A stretch of DNA of 64,000 nt, from positions 62,001 to 126,000 of the forward strand of contig NZ_CAJHBO010000006.1 of the NCBI RefSeq assembly GCF_904846645.1. Reading direction: 5' to 3'. Shown here piece by piece: positions 9,318-18,841 of the stretch. The stretch comes from Psychrobacter sp. Pi2-1 (GTDB taxonomy: Bacteria > Pseudomonadota > Gammaproteobacteria > Pseudomonadales > Moraxellaceae). Both the position numbers and the translations under genes were made by a program. The notes under the pieces are model-generated. The model did not search any database. It saw only the letters and a program-made list of their open reading frames with translations, and was not told the DNA's origin. Positions within the stretch are counted from its first letter, which is position 1. Each line of letters begins with the position of its first letter.

Positions 9318-10721
9318 ATGATGAAAATAAAGCCAATTATTACTGCCATATCTATCGCAGCTGTAAGTGCTAGTGTAGCCGCACTTGCTGCACCTGCTGA
9401 TAGTACTCGCACATTGCCAGTACGCACGGCTGACGCTATGCCAGGTCTTGCCAAAAAGGTTAGCCTTAATGTGCAAGAGAATCGTAGTCGCTCAGATGGC
9501 GCTGCTACTGTACAGTTAAATACAGAGAAAGCGAAACCAGTCGACAGCATGAACCAGCTTATCAATAATAAGCAAGAAGCCAACCAAAACGTGCCAGCCC
9601 CAGCTGCTGACAATATGAGTGCAGCAGAACTGACGCGTAAAGATGAGCAAGCTGACCGTAACGATGACATTAGTGAAGGTCAAGCCGTTGCGGCGCCTAG
9701 CGACCTATCATCTATCGACTCGTCTGATCCACTCGCTTTTGAGTTACCAGAGAGTGAGAAGCGTCAAGATTTCAGTGATGATCCAACCATCAAAAATATC
9801 GAAGATAAAGATGGTAAGAAGCATACAACGCTGAACTTATCGAACTATGCTAAGCAAGTGAACGGTGCTGTCTGGTCACCTAATATGAAAGTCAATTCAG
9901 CGATGACGATCAAAATACAAGCGCTGCTCGATTGGAATCATGCTTCTCCTGGTCCTATTGATGGCGGTTGGGGCATGAACAGCAAAAAAGCCCTTGTTAA
10001 CTTCCAAACCATGAAAGGCTTGCCAGCGACTGGTAAAATGGACCAAAAAACTTGGGATGCTTTGGTTAAAAATATCCCTGCGAACAAACCTGTATTGGTC
10101 ACTTATACGTTGACCGCAGACGATATCAATACCAATTTTGCGACTACCCCTTCTGGTTCAGAAGCGAAGTCAAAAATGAAAGGTCTTTATTATCAAGATA
10201 TCAAAGAGATGCTAGGTGAACGTTTCCATATGGATGTACGTTACTTAGACAAACTCAACAAAAATAAAAAGTATGCTGTTGGCGAGACTATCACAGTGCT
10301 AAATACTCGTGACAAGCTGAACCAACGTATTAATCGCGTAGTTGCTAATAAAGCCGATAAAACATTGTATGCCTATAATGGTGACAAATTGGTTGCTACT
10401 TATCCGACGACCGTTGGTAGCGATGCCACACCATCTCCAAAAGGCACGTTCAAAATTATCAATAAAGTGAAGATGCCTTGGTATAAATCAACCGTTGGTG
10501 AAGGCGCTCAAAAGAAAGTTCATATGATAGCACCAGGACCAAACAACCCAGTCGGTGTCGTTTGGATGGGATTATCTAAGCCATCTTACGGTTTACATGG
10601 CTCACCAGTACCTGAAGGTATCAGCCGTCAAGGCTCAGCAGGTTGTGTTCGTTTGACCAACTGGGATGTGTTAGAAGTTTATGCCAATATTGAGAATGGC
10701 GCAGTTGTCGAACTTCAATAA
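9318..10721 (+). CDS. L,D-transpeptidase (YkuD) with peptidoglycan-binding domain
   Basis: Exported cell-wall enzyme of 467 residues. A signal peptide (MMKIKPIITA and on to AALAAP, cut near 24-25) leads to a long disordered Asp/Ser/Ala-rich stretch (about 26-170). Then come a PG_binding_1-like domain (about 197-250: ALLDWNHASPGPIDGGWG) and a YkuD catalytic domain (about 340-466). The active site is clear: His427 in LHGSPVP and Cys443 in SAGCVRL. Such enzymes form 3-3 crosslinks or attach proteins to peptidoglycan; which applies here is unknown. No strong ribosome site is visible; ATG at 9318 or the next codon serves. A strong terminator follows. Confidence 0.93.
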   Translation: MMKIKPIITAISIAAVSASVAALAAPADSTRTLPVRTADAMPGLAKKVSLNVQENRSRSDGAATVQLNTEKAKPVDSMNQLINNKQEANQNVPAPAADNMSAAELTRKDEQADRNDDISEGQAVAAPSDLSSIDSSDPLAFELPESEKRQDFSDDPTIKNIEDKDGKKHTTLNLSNYAKQVNGAVWSPNMKVNSAMTIKIQALLDWNHASPGPIDGGWGMNSKKALVNFQTMKGLPATGKMDQKTWDALVKNIPANKPVLVTYTLTADDINTNFATTPSGSEAKSKMKGLYYQDIKEMLGERFHMDVRYLDKLNKNKKYAVGETITVLNTRDKLNQRINRVVANKADKTLYAYNGDKLVATYPTTVGSDATPSPKGTFKIINKVKMPWYKSTVGEGAQKKVHMIAPGPNNPVGVVWMGLSKPSYGLHGSPVPEGISRQGSAGCVRLTNWDVLEVYANIENGAVVELQ

Positions 10722-10775
10722 ATAGAACCTTATTAAATGTAGCTTCGATGCTAGTTAGCAGATATTTTTAATGAT

Positions 10776-10806
10776 AAAAAAGACCTCAATATTGAGGTCT
10801 TTTTTG
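10776..10806. terminator. Bidirectional intrinsic terminator
   Basis: AAAAAGACCTCA / TGAGGTCTTTTT is a near-perfect palindrome with A and T runs on both sides, just after the transpeptidase gene and downstream of the convergent small membrane gene. Confidence 0.9.
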
Positions 10807-10872
10807 TTTGCTGATAGGCGGTTCCACTTCACATCGATAACACTGCTTGTCTTTATGTTTTACTGTTCGCCT

Positions 10873-11085
10873 TTATGTCTTATAGCTTTCCTCATTCCCA
10901 GTAATACTGCCAATTTTTTTGGTAAAGAATAACCCTGCAGGTATGGAAGCCAAAACACCCAATCCAACCGCTATTTGAATATGAAATATCTCATCGAACC
11001 CTGTAATGAGAGCACCAATCATAAAAAGCCCGATAGTCACGGTGGCTGTCATTGAGTAGATGACAGAAAATAATGGCCAGTTCAT
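10873..11085 (-). CDS. Small two-helix membrane protein
   Basis: A 70-residue product with two hydrophobic helices (about 8-28 and 35-54) and a Lys-rich short C-tail. Its ATG has AAGGAA upstream. Small proteins of this build occur in Proteobacteria under vague names, sometimes mislabelled 'CTP synthetase'; there is no enzyme domain here. Function unknown. It is transcribed towards the shared terminator at 10.8 kb. Confidence 0.6.
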   Translation of the reverse strand: MNWPLFSVIYSMTATVTIGLFMIGALITGFDEIFHIQIAVGLGVLASIPAGLFFTKKIGSITGNEESYKT

Positions 11086-11361
11086 AAATTATTCCTTATC
11101 TTTATTGTGGATATAATATATTTAACCTTAATTCCACAAAAAAAGTAAGTATTTATCGTGAACCCTTGTAGCATCTATATCGAATGACTTTAGAATAAAA
11201 ACCATGCTATTATTAAGGTTTTCGACTTAATCATAAGAAACATCAGTTCTTACTTCCATCTCCTCTCTACTCTTTTTTATAATTTTCAAGAATCTCCTAT
11301 ATCTTTATCTATTTATCATTACAATAATGACTTTCTTTCTCTACTAAGAACGCCATCTGCT

Positions 11362-13107
11362 ATGTCCTCATCTGAAAAAAACACTGCGCCTAACTCAGTG
11401 GATCAAAACGATTCATTAGCCACTACTGACGCCTCTCACAATCAAGACGCGACAATTGACCCAGTAGTTGATGATGCCGCTGTAGACAATGATGAAAGCG
11501 AAGACAATCAGCACAAGCAATCGACTGATACAGATGACGAAATAGACTCCGAAGTAGACACTGAATGCGCGCAGCCGCCTGACGCCGAAATAACCATGGA
11601 AACCATCAGTGACGATGTGGTCGTGGCAACATTGGAGTCGACAGAACCTGAGTCACAGTCAAATACTGAAGCATCAGAGATTGCAGAAACTATAGAAGCG
11701 AAAGAAAAGTCCGATTTCTTTCAGTCGGATACGGCGGAAACAACAGAAAAAAATACTCAAAATGATAGTGATGCTGAAGTAACGTTAGAAGCAGAAGACG
11801 ACTCTGCTGATGACCCTGCTGATGACACAAACATCGCAGCACAATCATTAGATAACAAAACAGCAAATCAACAAAAGATCAGAAATGCATCTAGTCGCAA
11901 TAATGATCATCAAAATAGTGACTCAGAAGATAAAAGCCAAAGTAAAGAAACTGATGTAGAAGATAGCGATACTCAAAAGTCTCAAGATGAAAGTGACGAG
12001 GATGAGGTTCAAGAGGAAAAAGAAGCCAAACTTGAGTCTTATAAGCAGTTTGTCGCCGAACAATTTAGCAATCAAAAAGTAGATTACCCAGAAGTACGAG
12101 TTAGGATTGAGGCGAACGCGCTGCCTAGCAAGATGTACTTCATCATGAACATCTTATCTGCCATCATTGCCAGTTATGGGCTAGTTACCAATTCAGCAGC
12201 CGTGGTCATCGGAGCGATGTTGGTTGCGATGATGCTAGGCCCTATCACGGGTATAGCACTAGCAATTATCGATCACCGTATGCCCTTGCTACGTAAGTCG
12301 CTTTTTACCGTTATTATCGGTGTCTCATTGGTGGTATTGGTAGGCTTTATCGTTGGTTGGCTACATAAGGATCAACCGCTAACGGCAGAAATCCTATCAC
12401 GTACCCAGCCTACTTCCATGGATCTGATGATTGCCTTAGCTGGCGGTACGGCTGGCGCGTACGCGATGGTATCCCCGCATCTCTCGGTTGCTGTTGTTGG
12501 TGTTGCGGTTGCCACAGCCTTGGTACCACCACTGGCTGCTAGTGGTATCTTGCTCGCTAATGGCGAGATGCAGCTTGGTCTTGGTGCGCTATTATTGGCA
12601 GCGACCAACATTCTTGCTATCCAGTTTACCAATGCGCTTGTATTGTGGGTATTAGGCTTCCGTCGTTTGGTCGATGACGATTACAAGTCCAATACCTATC
12701 TGACTTTTTTGCAGCGTAACGCCGTGACATTGTTGCTACTTGGTGGCTTAGGTGCCTACTTGACTATCAATCTACAAACCAATGCCAAGCAGCAAGTATT
12801 TGAAAGTAGTGTAAAAGAAGCGATCAACAACTACTTTATCGATCAAGGTAATGTATTGACCAATACGCAGTTTGATACCTCAGAAGAAAACCAAGTGGTG
12901 CGGGCAATCGTGCGTGGAGAGACTTTACCGAGCTCATATGACGTACGCCAGATTGAAACGCTCATCACTAATGATATGGCAGAGAATTTCCCAGAATACT
13001 TGCCAATCAAGCTTCAACTACGCTATTTGCCTGTGCAAGTAATCGAGTCTAATCCAACCACACAAGACAAATTGGATGAAACGGATGCGGCAATTTTGAC
13101 CAATTAG
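11362..13107 (+). CDS. DUF389 membrane protein with long acidic N-terminal region
   Basis: 581 residues. The first ~225 are a low-complexity, strongly acidic region (Asp/Glu/Ser/Thr/Gln) with no recognisable fold. From about 230 the DUF389 (TIGR00341) core begins: VRVRIEANALPSKMYFIMN, then several membrane helices with the conserved SAAVVIGAMLVAMMLGPITG and TALVPPLAASG segments, and a soluble C-terminal part after about 480. DUF389 proteins are uncharacterised inner-membrane proteins, so no activity is claimed. Typical members lack or have a much shorter acidic head. The N-terminal composition differs from that of its neighbours, but codon use looks similar. Confidence 0.85.
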   Translation: MSSSEKNTAPNSVDQNDSLATTDASHNQDATIDPVVDDAAVDNDESEDNQHKQSTDTDDEIDSEVDTECAQPPDAEITMETISDDVVVATLESTEPESQSNTEASEIAETIEAKEKSDFFQSDTAETTEKNTQNDSDAEVTLEAEDDSADDPADDTNIAAQSLDNKTANQQKIRNASSRNNDHQNSDSEDKSQSKETDVEDSDTQKSQDESDEDEVQEEKEAKLESYKQFVAEQFSNQKVDYPEVRVRIEANALPSKMYFIMNILSAIIASYGLVTNSAAVVIGAMLVAMMLGPITGIALAIIDHRMPLLRKSLFTVIIGVSLVVLVGFIVGWLHKDQPLTAEILSRTQPTSMDLMIALAGGTAGAYAMVSPHLSVAVVGVAVATALVPPLAASGILLANGEMQLGLGALLLAATNILAIQFTNALVLWVLGFRRLVDDDYKSNTYLTFLQRNAVTLLLLGGLGAYLTINLQTNAKQQVFESSVKEAINNYFIDQGNVLTNTQFDTSEENQVVRAIVRGETLPSSYDVRQIETLITNDMAENFPEYLPIKLQLRYLPVQVIESNPTTQDKLDETDAAILTN

Positions 13108-13261
13108 TCTGCATACTCTACAAATTAGACAATGACTAGCACACGTATAATAACCTAGTAGTTATAACTCTTGTACCAAGAGCTTGGGCGTTTGTGCTAA
13201 AATCGCTTGCAAAATTATTTTATGTCATTTACTCAATTCTATCCGTCAGTAAGGAGCCGCT

Positions 13262-15934
13262 GTGAGCCAGCCATTTCGCTCAGCCGATATTCGCCAAGCC
13301 TTTATCGATTTTTTCATAAGCAAGCAGCACACCCAAGTTTCATCGTCTAGCTTGATTCCGCACAATGATCCGACATTGCTATTTACCAATGCCGGTATGA
13401 ATCAGTTTAAAGAAACCTTTTTGGGTATGGAACCACGTGACTATACACGTGCGGTAACCTCGCAAAAGTGCGTACGTGCTGGCGGCAAACATAATGATTT
13501 GGATAATGTCGGCTATACCGCCCGTCATCATACGTTCTTTGAAATGCTTGGCAACTTCTCATTTGGTGATTATTTCAAGCAAGCAGGCATCGAGTATATC
13601 TGGGAGTTTTTAACCTCAGATAAGTGGTTAGCGATTGATAAAAATCGTCTTTATGTCACTATCTATGAAACTGATGACGAAGCCTTTGAGATTTGGAATA
13701 AAAACATCGGCATCCCGAGTGAGCGCATCATTCGTATTGGTGATAACAAAGGTGCTCCTTACGCTTCTGACAACTTTTGGACGATGGGCGACACTGGTCC
13801 TTGTGGTCCTTGCACCGAAGTCTTTTATGACCATGGCGCCGATATCGAAGGCGGTTTGCCAGGTACCCCAGAAGAAGACGGCGATCGCTATATTGAGATT
13901 TGGAACTGCGTATTCATGCAGTTCAATCGCCAAAAAGACGGTACACTTTTACCACTTCCTGCACCTAGCGTCGATACAGGCATGGGGCTTGAGCGTATTA
14001 GTGCCATCATGCAAGGCGTTCATGGTAATTACGAGATCGATTTGTTCGTCTATTTAATGGATGCAGCAGCTGAAATCCTCGAGATCAGCAACGAGCAACA
14101 ATCATCATTGAAAGTCATCGCCGACCATATTCGTGCCGTGGCGTTTTTGATTGCTGATGGTGTCACGCCAAGTAATGAAGGTCGCGGCTATGTATTGCGC
14201 CGTGTCATTCGTCGTGCGGTACGTCATGGCAACAAGCTTGGCGCTGATAGTGAGTTTTTCTATAAAATGGTTGCGCCACTCGTCGCTGAAATGGGCAGTG
14301 CCTATCCTGAGCTACAAGACAAGCAGAGCGTCATCGAGAGTGCTATTCAAAAAGAAGAAGCACAGTTTGCTAAAACATTGGCTCAAGGCTTACGTTTACT
14401 CGCCAGCGAACTTGAAGGCTTACAAGATGGCGATACGCTATCTGGTGAAGCCGCCTTTAAGCTTTATGATACCTATGGTTTCCCACTTGATTTGACCGCC
14501 GATATCACTCGTGAGCGTGGTATTGCTATTGATGAAGCCGAATTTGATGAGCATATGCAGGCACAACGTGAGCGTGCGCGTGATGCTGGCAAGTTTGACG
14601 TCGATTACAGCAGTGTCATCCAAGTAGAAACGCCAACGACCTTTATCGGCTATGAGCAGCTTGAAGAAGAAGGCGTGACTATTGACGCGCTTTATCAAGA
14701 CGGCAACCCAGCAGACAGCTTAACAGAAGGCATGGAAGGCGTTGTGGTATTGGATCGCACCCCATTTTATGCTGAAGGTGGTGGTCAAGTTGGTGAGCTT
14801 GGTGAAATCCGTACGGCATCGGGCGTTTTTGAAGTACAAGATACCAAAAAATCTGGTCAAGCGATTATCCATTATGGTGTCGTGACCATGGGTGATATCA
14901 GCACTAAGCAAACCGCTGAAGCGCAAGTACTGTCTAGCATTCGTGCAGCCAGTGCCAAAAACCACTCAGCCACTCACCTATTGCATGCAGCGCTAAGAGA
15001 AGTGCTAGGCGACGCAGTCACGCAAAAAGGCTCACTAGTCTCAAGCGAAGTACTACGTTTTGACTTTGCTTATGACAAACCTGTCAGCGCCGCTGAAATC
15101 ATGCGTGTCGAACGTCTCGTTAATGAGCAAATTCAAGCCAACACCCCTGCCCGTATCGAGCACATGTCGATTGATGAGGCGATGAACCAAGGCGCTATGG
15201 CACTGTTTGGTGAAAAGTACGGCAGTGACGTTCGAGTACTAACCATGGGTACAGACCGTATCGTTGATGGTCAGCGCAAGCCTTTCTCTATCGAGCTATG
15301 TGGTGGCTTGCATGTACAGCGTACGGGCGATATCGGTGTGCTAAAAATCACCAGTGAGTCTGGTATTGCGGCTGGTATCCGCCGAGTTGAAGCTGTCACT
15401 GGCATGAATGCGGTCAAAAACATCCAGCAAAGCGAGCAACAACTGAGCGAATTGGCAAGTCAGCTAAAAGTAAAACGCCCTGAAGTAGCGCAGCGTGTCC
15501 GTACGATGGCTGATAAGCAACGTGACCTAGAAAAACAACTAGAGCGCTTAGAGCAAAAAATCGCCAGTGCTCAAGCAGCCAATTTGCTTGATGAGGTACA
15601 AACGATCGCAGGTACCCCGGTTCTTATCAGCACCTTAAGCGGTATCGATGGTAAATCTATCCGTACGCTGATGGACGATATCAAATCAAAACTGCCTGAT
15701 AGCGTGATTGTATTGATTGGTGATAAAGATGACCAATTAGCACTCGCAGCGAGCGTCGCAAAATCTGTCACTGCCAAAGTGAAGGCTGGTGATATTATTC
15801 GTCATTTGGCAGGTGAGCTTGGTGGTAAAGGTGGCGGCAAGCCTGACTACGCGCAGGGCGGTGCACCGAAATCTGGTAACAGTGCAGCGGTTATCAGCGC
15901 TCTACCTGGTTGGATTGAAACCCAGCTTAGCTAA
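13262..15934 (+). CDS. alaS: Alanyl-tRNA synthetase
   Basis: Charges tRNA-Ala; 890 residues, slightly over E. coli's 876. The start is GTG at 13262 with TAAGGAG 6 bp upstream. The class II catalytic core is at the N-terminus ([22 protein letters not shown]), followed by the tRNA-binding helical part, the editing domain with HSATHLL and CGGLH zinc/active-site residues, a coiled-coil, and a C-Ala domain containing [11 protein letters not shown]. alaS-lysC-csrA is a conserved gammaproteobacterial order, although wide spacers here suggest separate promoters. Confidence 0.98.
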   Translation: MSQPFRSADIRQAFIDFFISKQHTQVSSSSLIPHNDPTLLFTNAGMNQFKETFLGMEPRDYTRAVTSQKCVRAGGKHNDLDNVGYTARHHTFFEMLGNFSFGDYFKQAGIEYIWEFLTSDKWLAIDKNRLYVTIYETDDEAFEIWNKNIGIPSERIIRIGDNKGAPYASDNFWTMGDTGPCGPCTEVFYDHGADIEGGLPGTPEEDGDRYIEIWNCVFMQFNRQKDGTLLPLPAPSVDTGMGLERISAIMQGVHGNYEIDLFVYLMDAAAEILEISNEQQSSLKVIADHIRAVAFLIADGVTPSNEGRGYVLRRVIRRAVRHGNKLGADSEFFYKMVAPLVAEMGSAYPELQDKQSVIESAIQKEEAQFAKTLAQGLRLLASELEGLQDGDTLSGEAAFKLYDTYGFPLDLTADITRERGIAIDEAEFDEHMQAQRERARDAGKFDVDYSSVIQVETPTTFIGYEQLEEEGVTIDALYQDGNPADSLTEGMEGVVVLDRTPFYAEGGGQVGELGEIRTASGVFEVQDTKKSGQAIIHYGVVTMGDISTKQTAEAQVLSSIRAASAKNHSATHLLHAALREVLGDAVTQKGSLVSSEVLRFDFAYDKPVSAAEIMRVERLVNEQIQANTPARIEHMSIDEAMNQGAMALFGEKYGSDVRVLTMGTDRIVDGQRKPFSIELCGGLHVQRTGDIGVLKITSESGIAAGIRRVEAVTGMNAVKNIQQSEQQLSELASQLKVKRPEVAQRVRTMADKQRDLEKQLERLEQKIASAQAANLLDEVQTIAGTPVLISTLSGIDGKSIRTLMDDIKSKLPDSVIVLIGDKDDQLALAASVAKSVTAKVKAGDIIRHLAGELGGKGGGKPDYAQGGAPKSGNSAAVISALPGWIETQLS

Positions 15935-16291
15935 GCTAGTGAATATTAAGCTAGCGAATATATTGGTGTAGCGCTCCACAATGTATCTTATATTTATCGC
16001 ATAGCTTTACTCTACTACGCATAGAATACGTGATTGGTTATAACTACTATAACCAATCGCCATACATCTAAGCGCTCCTGAGGCTTAAAGTTATGCGGTA
16101 GATATGGTATAAAGGTCAACGTTTGGGCATATTGTTCATTCCATAAGGTTGATAGATACCATTAGAAGAATGAAAGACCTAAAAGCATAACTCTTATCAT
16201 CTGGCTTTATCTATACAAGCATTGACGAGCATCACATTGACTCTCATCAATGACAATAAAAAGTCATTATTGAATAAATAGGTAGATTTTT
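15935..16291 (+). other. alaS-lysC intergenic region / lysC leader
   Basis: 357 bp without a gene. It contains a perfect 11-bp inverted repeat at 16032-16058 and several TTGAC-like boxes near 16220-16240 that could be the lysC -35. I looked for a lysine riboswitch (L-box core motifs), as found before lysC in enterics, and did not see one. Confidence 0.5.
16032..16058. repeat. Perfect 11-bp inverted repeat upstream of lysC
   Basis: GATTGGTTATA and TATAACCAATC face each other around a 5-nt ACTAC loop. No T run follows on either side, so it is not a standard intrinsic terminator. It could be an operator, an RNA-stabilising stem or a weak 3' end for alaS. Confidence 0.6.
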
Positions 16292-17578
16292 ATGGCGTTA
16301 ATAGTACAGAAATACGGCGGCACCTCGATGGGCAGTATCGACCGCATCAAAAACGTCGCCAAACGAGTCAAACGCTGGCATGACAATGGTCATCAAGTGG
16401 TCGTCGTGGTCTCAGCCATGAGCGGCGAAACTAACCGTTTGATTGATCTAGCTCGCCAAATTAGCACGCAGCCTGATCCTCGCGAATACGATCAGATGGT
16501 CTCAACAGGTGAGCAGGTTTCTATCTCACTCCTCGCTATGGCGATTAAAGAGCTTGGTATTGGTGCCCGTTCAATGACTGGTCGCCAGGTCGCGATTAAG
16601 ACCGACAACGCCCATAACAAAGCCCGTATCGAAAGCATCGATGACAAAAACATACGTGAGCAATTAGATGCTGGCAATATCGTTATTGTGGCAGGTTTCC
16701 AAGGTATCGACGAAGAAGGCAACGCGACCACATTAGGACGCGGTGGTTCTGATACCACAGGTGTGGCGATTGCTGCGGCCTTGGGCGCTGACGAGTGTCA
16801 AATTTATACCGATGTCGATGGTGTCTATACCACTGACCCTCGCGTGACCTCAAAAGCCAAAAAACTTGAAAAAATTACGTTTGAAGAAATGCTTGAAATG
16901 GCCAGTCTTGGCTCCAAGATTCTACAAATTCGCTCAGTAGAATTCGCTGGTAAATATGGCGTGCCGCTGCGTGTACTTTCTAGCTTTGATGAAAACACAG
17001 ACGGTAGCTTTGACCAAGAATTTCAAGACAACGTGGGTACCCTAATTACGATAGACGAAGGAGACAATATGGAACAGGCAATCATCTCAGGTATCGCGTT
17101 CAACAGAGACGAAGCAAAAATCTTAGTACGCGGCGTGCCTGACCATCCTGGCATCGCCTCTGCTATCTTAAGCCCAATTGGTCGTGCCAATATCGAAATC
17201 GATATGATTGTACAAAACCTTTCGGATAACGGTACCACTGACTTTACTTTCACAGTTAACCGCACTGATTTAGATAAGACGCTAAAAGTACTTAACGAAG
17301 AAGTAAAAGATGAAATTGGCGCCAAAGAAATACTAGGCAACAGTGAAGTCGTCAAAGTATCATTGGTTGGTGTTGGCATGCGTTCACACGCAGGTGTCGC
17401 TAGTCTTATGTTCCAAACACTGGCTGAAAACAATATCAATATCCAAATGATTTCAACCAGCGAAATCAAGGTGTCGGTTCTGATTCAAGATCAACACCTA
17501 GAAAAAGCCGTTAAGTCATTGCACACGGCATTTGGCCTAGATCGTGAAGACGGCGAAAGCAAAATCGCTGGGCTATAA
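16292..17578 (+). CDS. lysC: Aspartate kinase
   Basis: First enzyme of the aspartate family (Lys, Met, Thr, diaminopimelate): phosphorylates aspartate. 428 residues: an amino-acid kinase domain (1-245; KYGGTSMGS, VVSAMSGETN, GRGGSDTTGVA, YTDVDGVYTTDPR) and two ACT domains (about 265-425; VPDHPGIASAI, STSEIKVSVLI) for feedback by lysine or threonine. This is the short monofunctional type seen in Pseudomonas and Corynebacterium. AGGTAG precedes the ATG. An internal ribosome site and ATG at codon 260 could make the ACT part alone; see the separate entry. Confidence 0.97.
   Translation: MALIVQKYGGTSMGSIDRIKNVAKRVKRWHDNGHQVVVVVSAMSGETNRLIDLARQISTQPDPREYDQMVSTGEQVSISLLAMAIKELGIGARSMTGRQVAIKTDNAHNKARIESIDDKNIREQLDAGNIVIVAGFQGIDEEGNATTLGRGGSDTTGVAIAAALGADECQIYTDVDGVYTTDPRVTSKAKKLEKITFEEMLEMASLGSKILQIRSVEFAGKYGVPLRVLSSFDENTDGSFDQEFQDNVGTLITIDEGDNMEQAIISGIAFNRDEAKILVRGVPDHPGIASAILSPIGRANIEIDMIVQNLSDNGTTDFTFTVNRTDLDKTLKVLNEEVKDEIGAKEILGNSEVVKVSLVGVGMRSHAGVASLMFQTLAENNINIQMISTSEIKVSVLIQDQHLEKAVKSLHTAFGLDREDGESKIAGL
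17058..17071 (+). promoter_or_regulatory. Internal ribosome site and start for a lysC beta subunit
   Basis: Inside lysC, AAGGAG (17058-17063) lies 5 nt before an in-frame ATG (17069-17071), codon 260. Translation from there would give a 169-residue protein, MEQAIISGIAFNRDEAK onward, made of the two ACT domains. In Corynebacterium and Bacillus the same place starts the aspartokinase beta subunit, and the corynebacterial one begins with a similar MEEAVLTGV. The Shine-Dalgarno here is better than that of lysC itself. Confidence 0.65.
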
Positions 17579-17716
17579 GACATAAAAACTGTTAAAATAT
17601 AGCATTGATGGTTATCTATTAACCGCTGTTAATGACTTTATATAGTATGTAGATAAACAGCATTTAAATTAATAGCGTTTGAATTAATAGTATCTAAATA
17701 AAAACAGTACTTAAAT

Positions 17717-17750
17717 AAAATAGGATCTTTTTAGGTCCTATTTTTATTTT
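17717..17750 (+). terminator. Intrinsic terminator of lysC
   Basis: AATAGGATC / GGTCCTATT stem with a T-rich loop and a long T tail, about 140 bp past the lysC stop. Confidence 0.75.
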
Positions 17751-17797
17751 TTAGCATAGTTGAAATGAGCATTTACCTAATAGTTTTGTGAAAAACC

Positions 17798-17826
17798 GTG
17801 ACAGTATCTGTTATGCCGCCTATAAT
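17798..17826 (+). promoter_or_regulatory. Sigma-70 promoter of csrA
   Basis: GTGACA (17798-17803), 17 bp spacer, perfect TATAAT (17821-17826). It is one of the best-matching promoters in the window. Confidence 0.75.
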
Positions 17827-17995
17827 GGGGCTTTCATTTGGGCTAAATGAATCTACCTATCATTACCGCTATTGGCACGATATCTGGCATCGTGATAATG
17901 GTTATATTGCATGTTTGGTGCTGCGGTAATGTTCTGCAATTGAGAAGTAATCTGATGAGTAATAATTTGTTGATGCGACATAAGGAGTGTGACGC

Positions 17996-18241
17996 ATGTT
18001 AATTTTGACACGCCGCGTGGGCGAAACGCTAATGATTGGCGACGAAGTAAGTGTGACGGTTCTAGGCGTCAAAGGCAATCAAGTACGTATCGGTGTAAAC
18101 GCACCTAAAGATATTGCAGTACACCGCGAAGAGATTTATCAACGTATTCAGCATGAGCGTTCTGTACAGTCGCAAATGCAGCATCTTGAACAAGGCAACT
18201 TTTCGCCTTCGTTTGATGACGAAGACTACTTTAATCGCTAA
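17996..18241 (+). CDS. csrA: Carbon storage regulator CsrA/RsmA
   Basis: Small RNA-binding dimer that binds GGA-containing leader hairpins and controls translation and stability of many mRNAs. The 81-residue product starts [18 protein letters not shown] and keeps the RNA-contact residues LTRR (residues 4-7) and VHREEIY. The C-terminal tail (about 60-81) is longer than in E. coli (61 residues) and acidic. TAAGGAG precedes the ATG; the GGA within it is a possible site of self-repression, as known for csrA. It follows alaS and lysC, as in many gammaproteobacteria. Confidence 0.97.
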   Translation: MLILTRRVGETLMIGDEVSVTVLGVKGNQVRIGVNAPKDIAVHREEIYQRIQHERSVQSQMQHLEQGNFSPSFDDEDYFNR

Positions 18242-18342
18242 GCTAGCTAAATTATAATGCTGAACGCTCAACGGCTATTACCATCATTGAGCACACATAA
18301 ATATTATATTGTTTTTTTAATCTGCTCTGAGGTCATTTATTT

Positions 18343-18717
18343 ATGAGTATCCGCCAATCAGATGTATCGGCATTACTTAATGGTTTGAACAAAAAAGCCA
18401 TTGGATTCAATGATGTCATCAGCTTTATCGATGATTTTTATCGCTATGCGCCTGCCCCTTTTGTAAATGGGATGGTACATAATGCAGCCGGTGAGAACGA
18501 AGGTAGCGCAAAGATTTTTGGTTTTGCTAAGCACCATGGTTTGAACCAATTGGACACGCTTAAATTATTTGGCGAACACTATGCCAAGGTTCAAGCAACG
18601 CCTAACGGTACCGATCATGCCAATATCCGTAATTTTTTACATTGGGGCTGGCAAGGATTTTTGATGCAAAAGAACCCGCTAACGGTTCGTCCTAGTGTCG
18701 ATACGACTGCTATTTAA
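18343..18717 (+). CDS. HopJ type III effector family protein
   Basis: A 124-residue protein with the HopJ family (PF08888) hallmarks: FVNGMVHNAAGENEGSAKIF, then LFGEHY, GTDHANIRNF and a closing GWQGF. The family was named for a Pseudomonas syringae secreted effector, but members are common in free-living bacteria without type III secretion, and no secretion genes occur here. A housekeeping, unknown role is more likely. GAGG lies upstream of the ATG; a strong terminator follows. Confidence 0.85.
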   Translation: MSIRQSDVSALLNGLNKKAIGFNDVISFIDDFYRYAPAPFVNGMVHNAAGENEGSAKIFGFAKHHGLNQLDTLKLFGEHYAKVQATPNGTDHANIRNFLHWGWQGFLMQKNPLTVRPSVDTTAI

Positions 18718-18766
18718 TCATCTATGATGATTAAGCTATTTCTGATAATTTAATTATTGATAAAGT

Positions 18767-18797
18767 AAAAAAGCCACGCTATATAGCGTGGCTTTTT
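18767..18797. terminator. Bidirectional intrinsic terminator
   Basis: AAAAAGCCACGCTA / TAGCGTGGCTTTTT palindrome between the convergent HopJ-family gene and the DUF1315 gene. Confidence 0.9.
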
Positions 18798-18841
18798 ATG
18801 ATAATTGTTTTTATCACAACTATTACAACTTATTTATAAAT

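Larger units (their letters stand above)
17579..17995 (+). other. lysC-csrA intergenic region
   Basis: 417 bp holding the lysC terminator, a strong csrA promoter and a transcribed leader of about 160 nt. The leader has a small CACGAT/ATCGTG hairpin near 17877-17896 and reaches the csrA ribosome site. No coding frame was supported. Confidence 0.6.

Noticed and set aside
9272..9670. 132-codon frame antisense to the L,D-transpeptidase gene
   Set aside because: It lies opposite the signal peptide and the Ala/Ser/Asp-rich linker; such composition keeps the opposite strand open. No ribosome site.
15935..16291. Lysine riboswitch before lysC
   Set aside because: The conserved core motifs of the L-box could not be found; only a simple hairpin is present.
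17023..17469. 148-codon frame antisense to lysC
   Set aside because: It lies wholly within the conserved ACT domains of lysC on the other strand.
18343..18717. Secreted virulence effector
   Set aside because: HopJ-family proteins are widespread in bacteria without type III secretion and no secretion genes are nearby.
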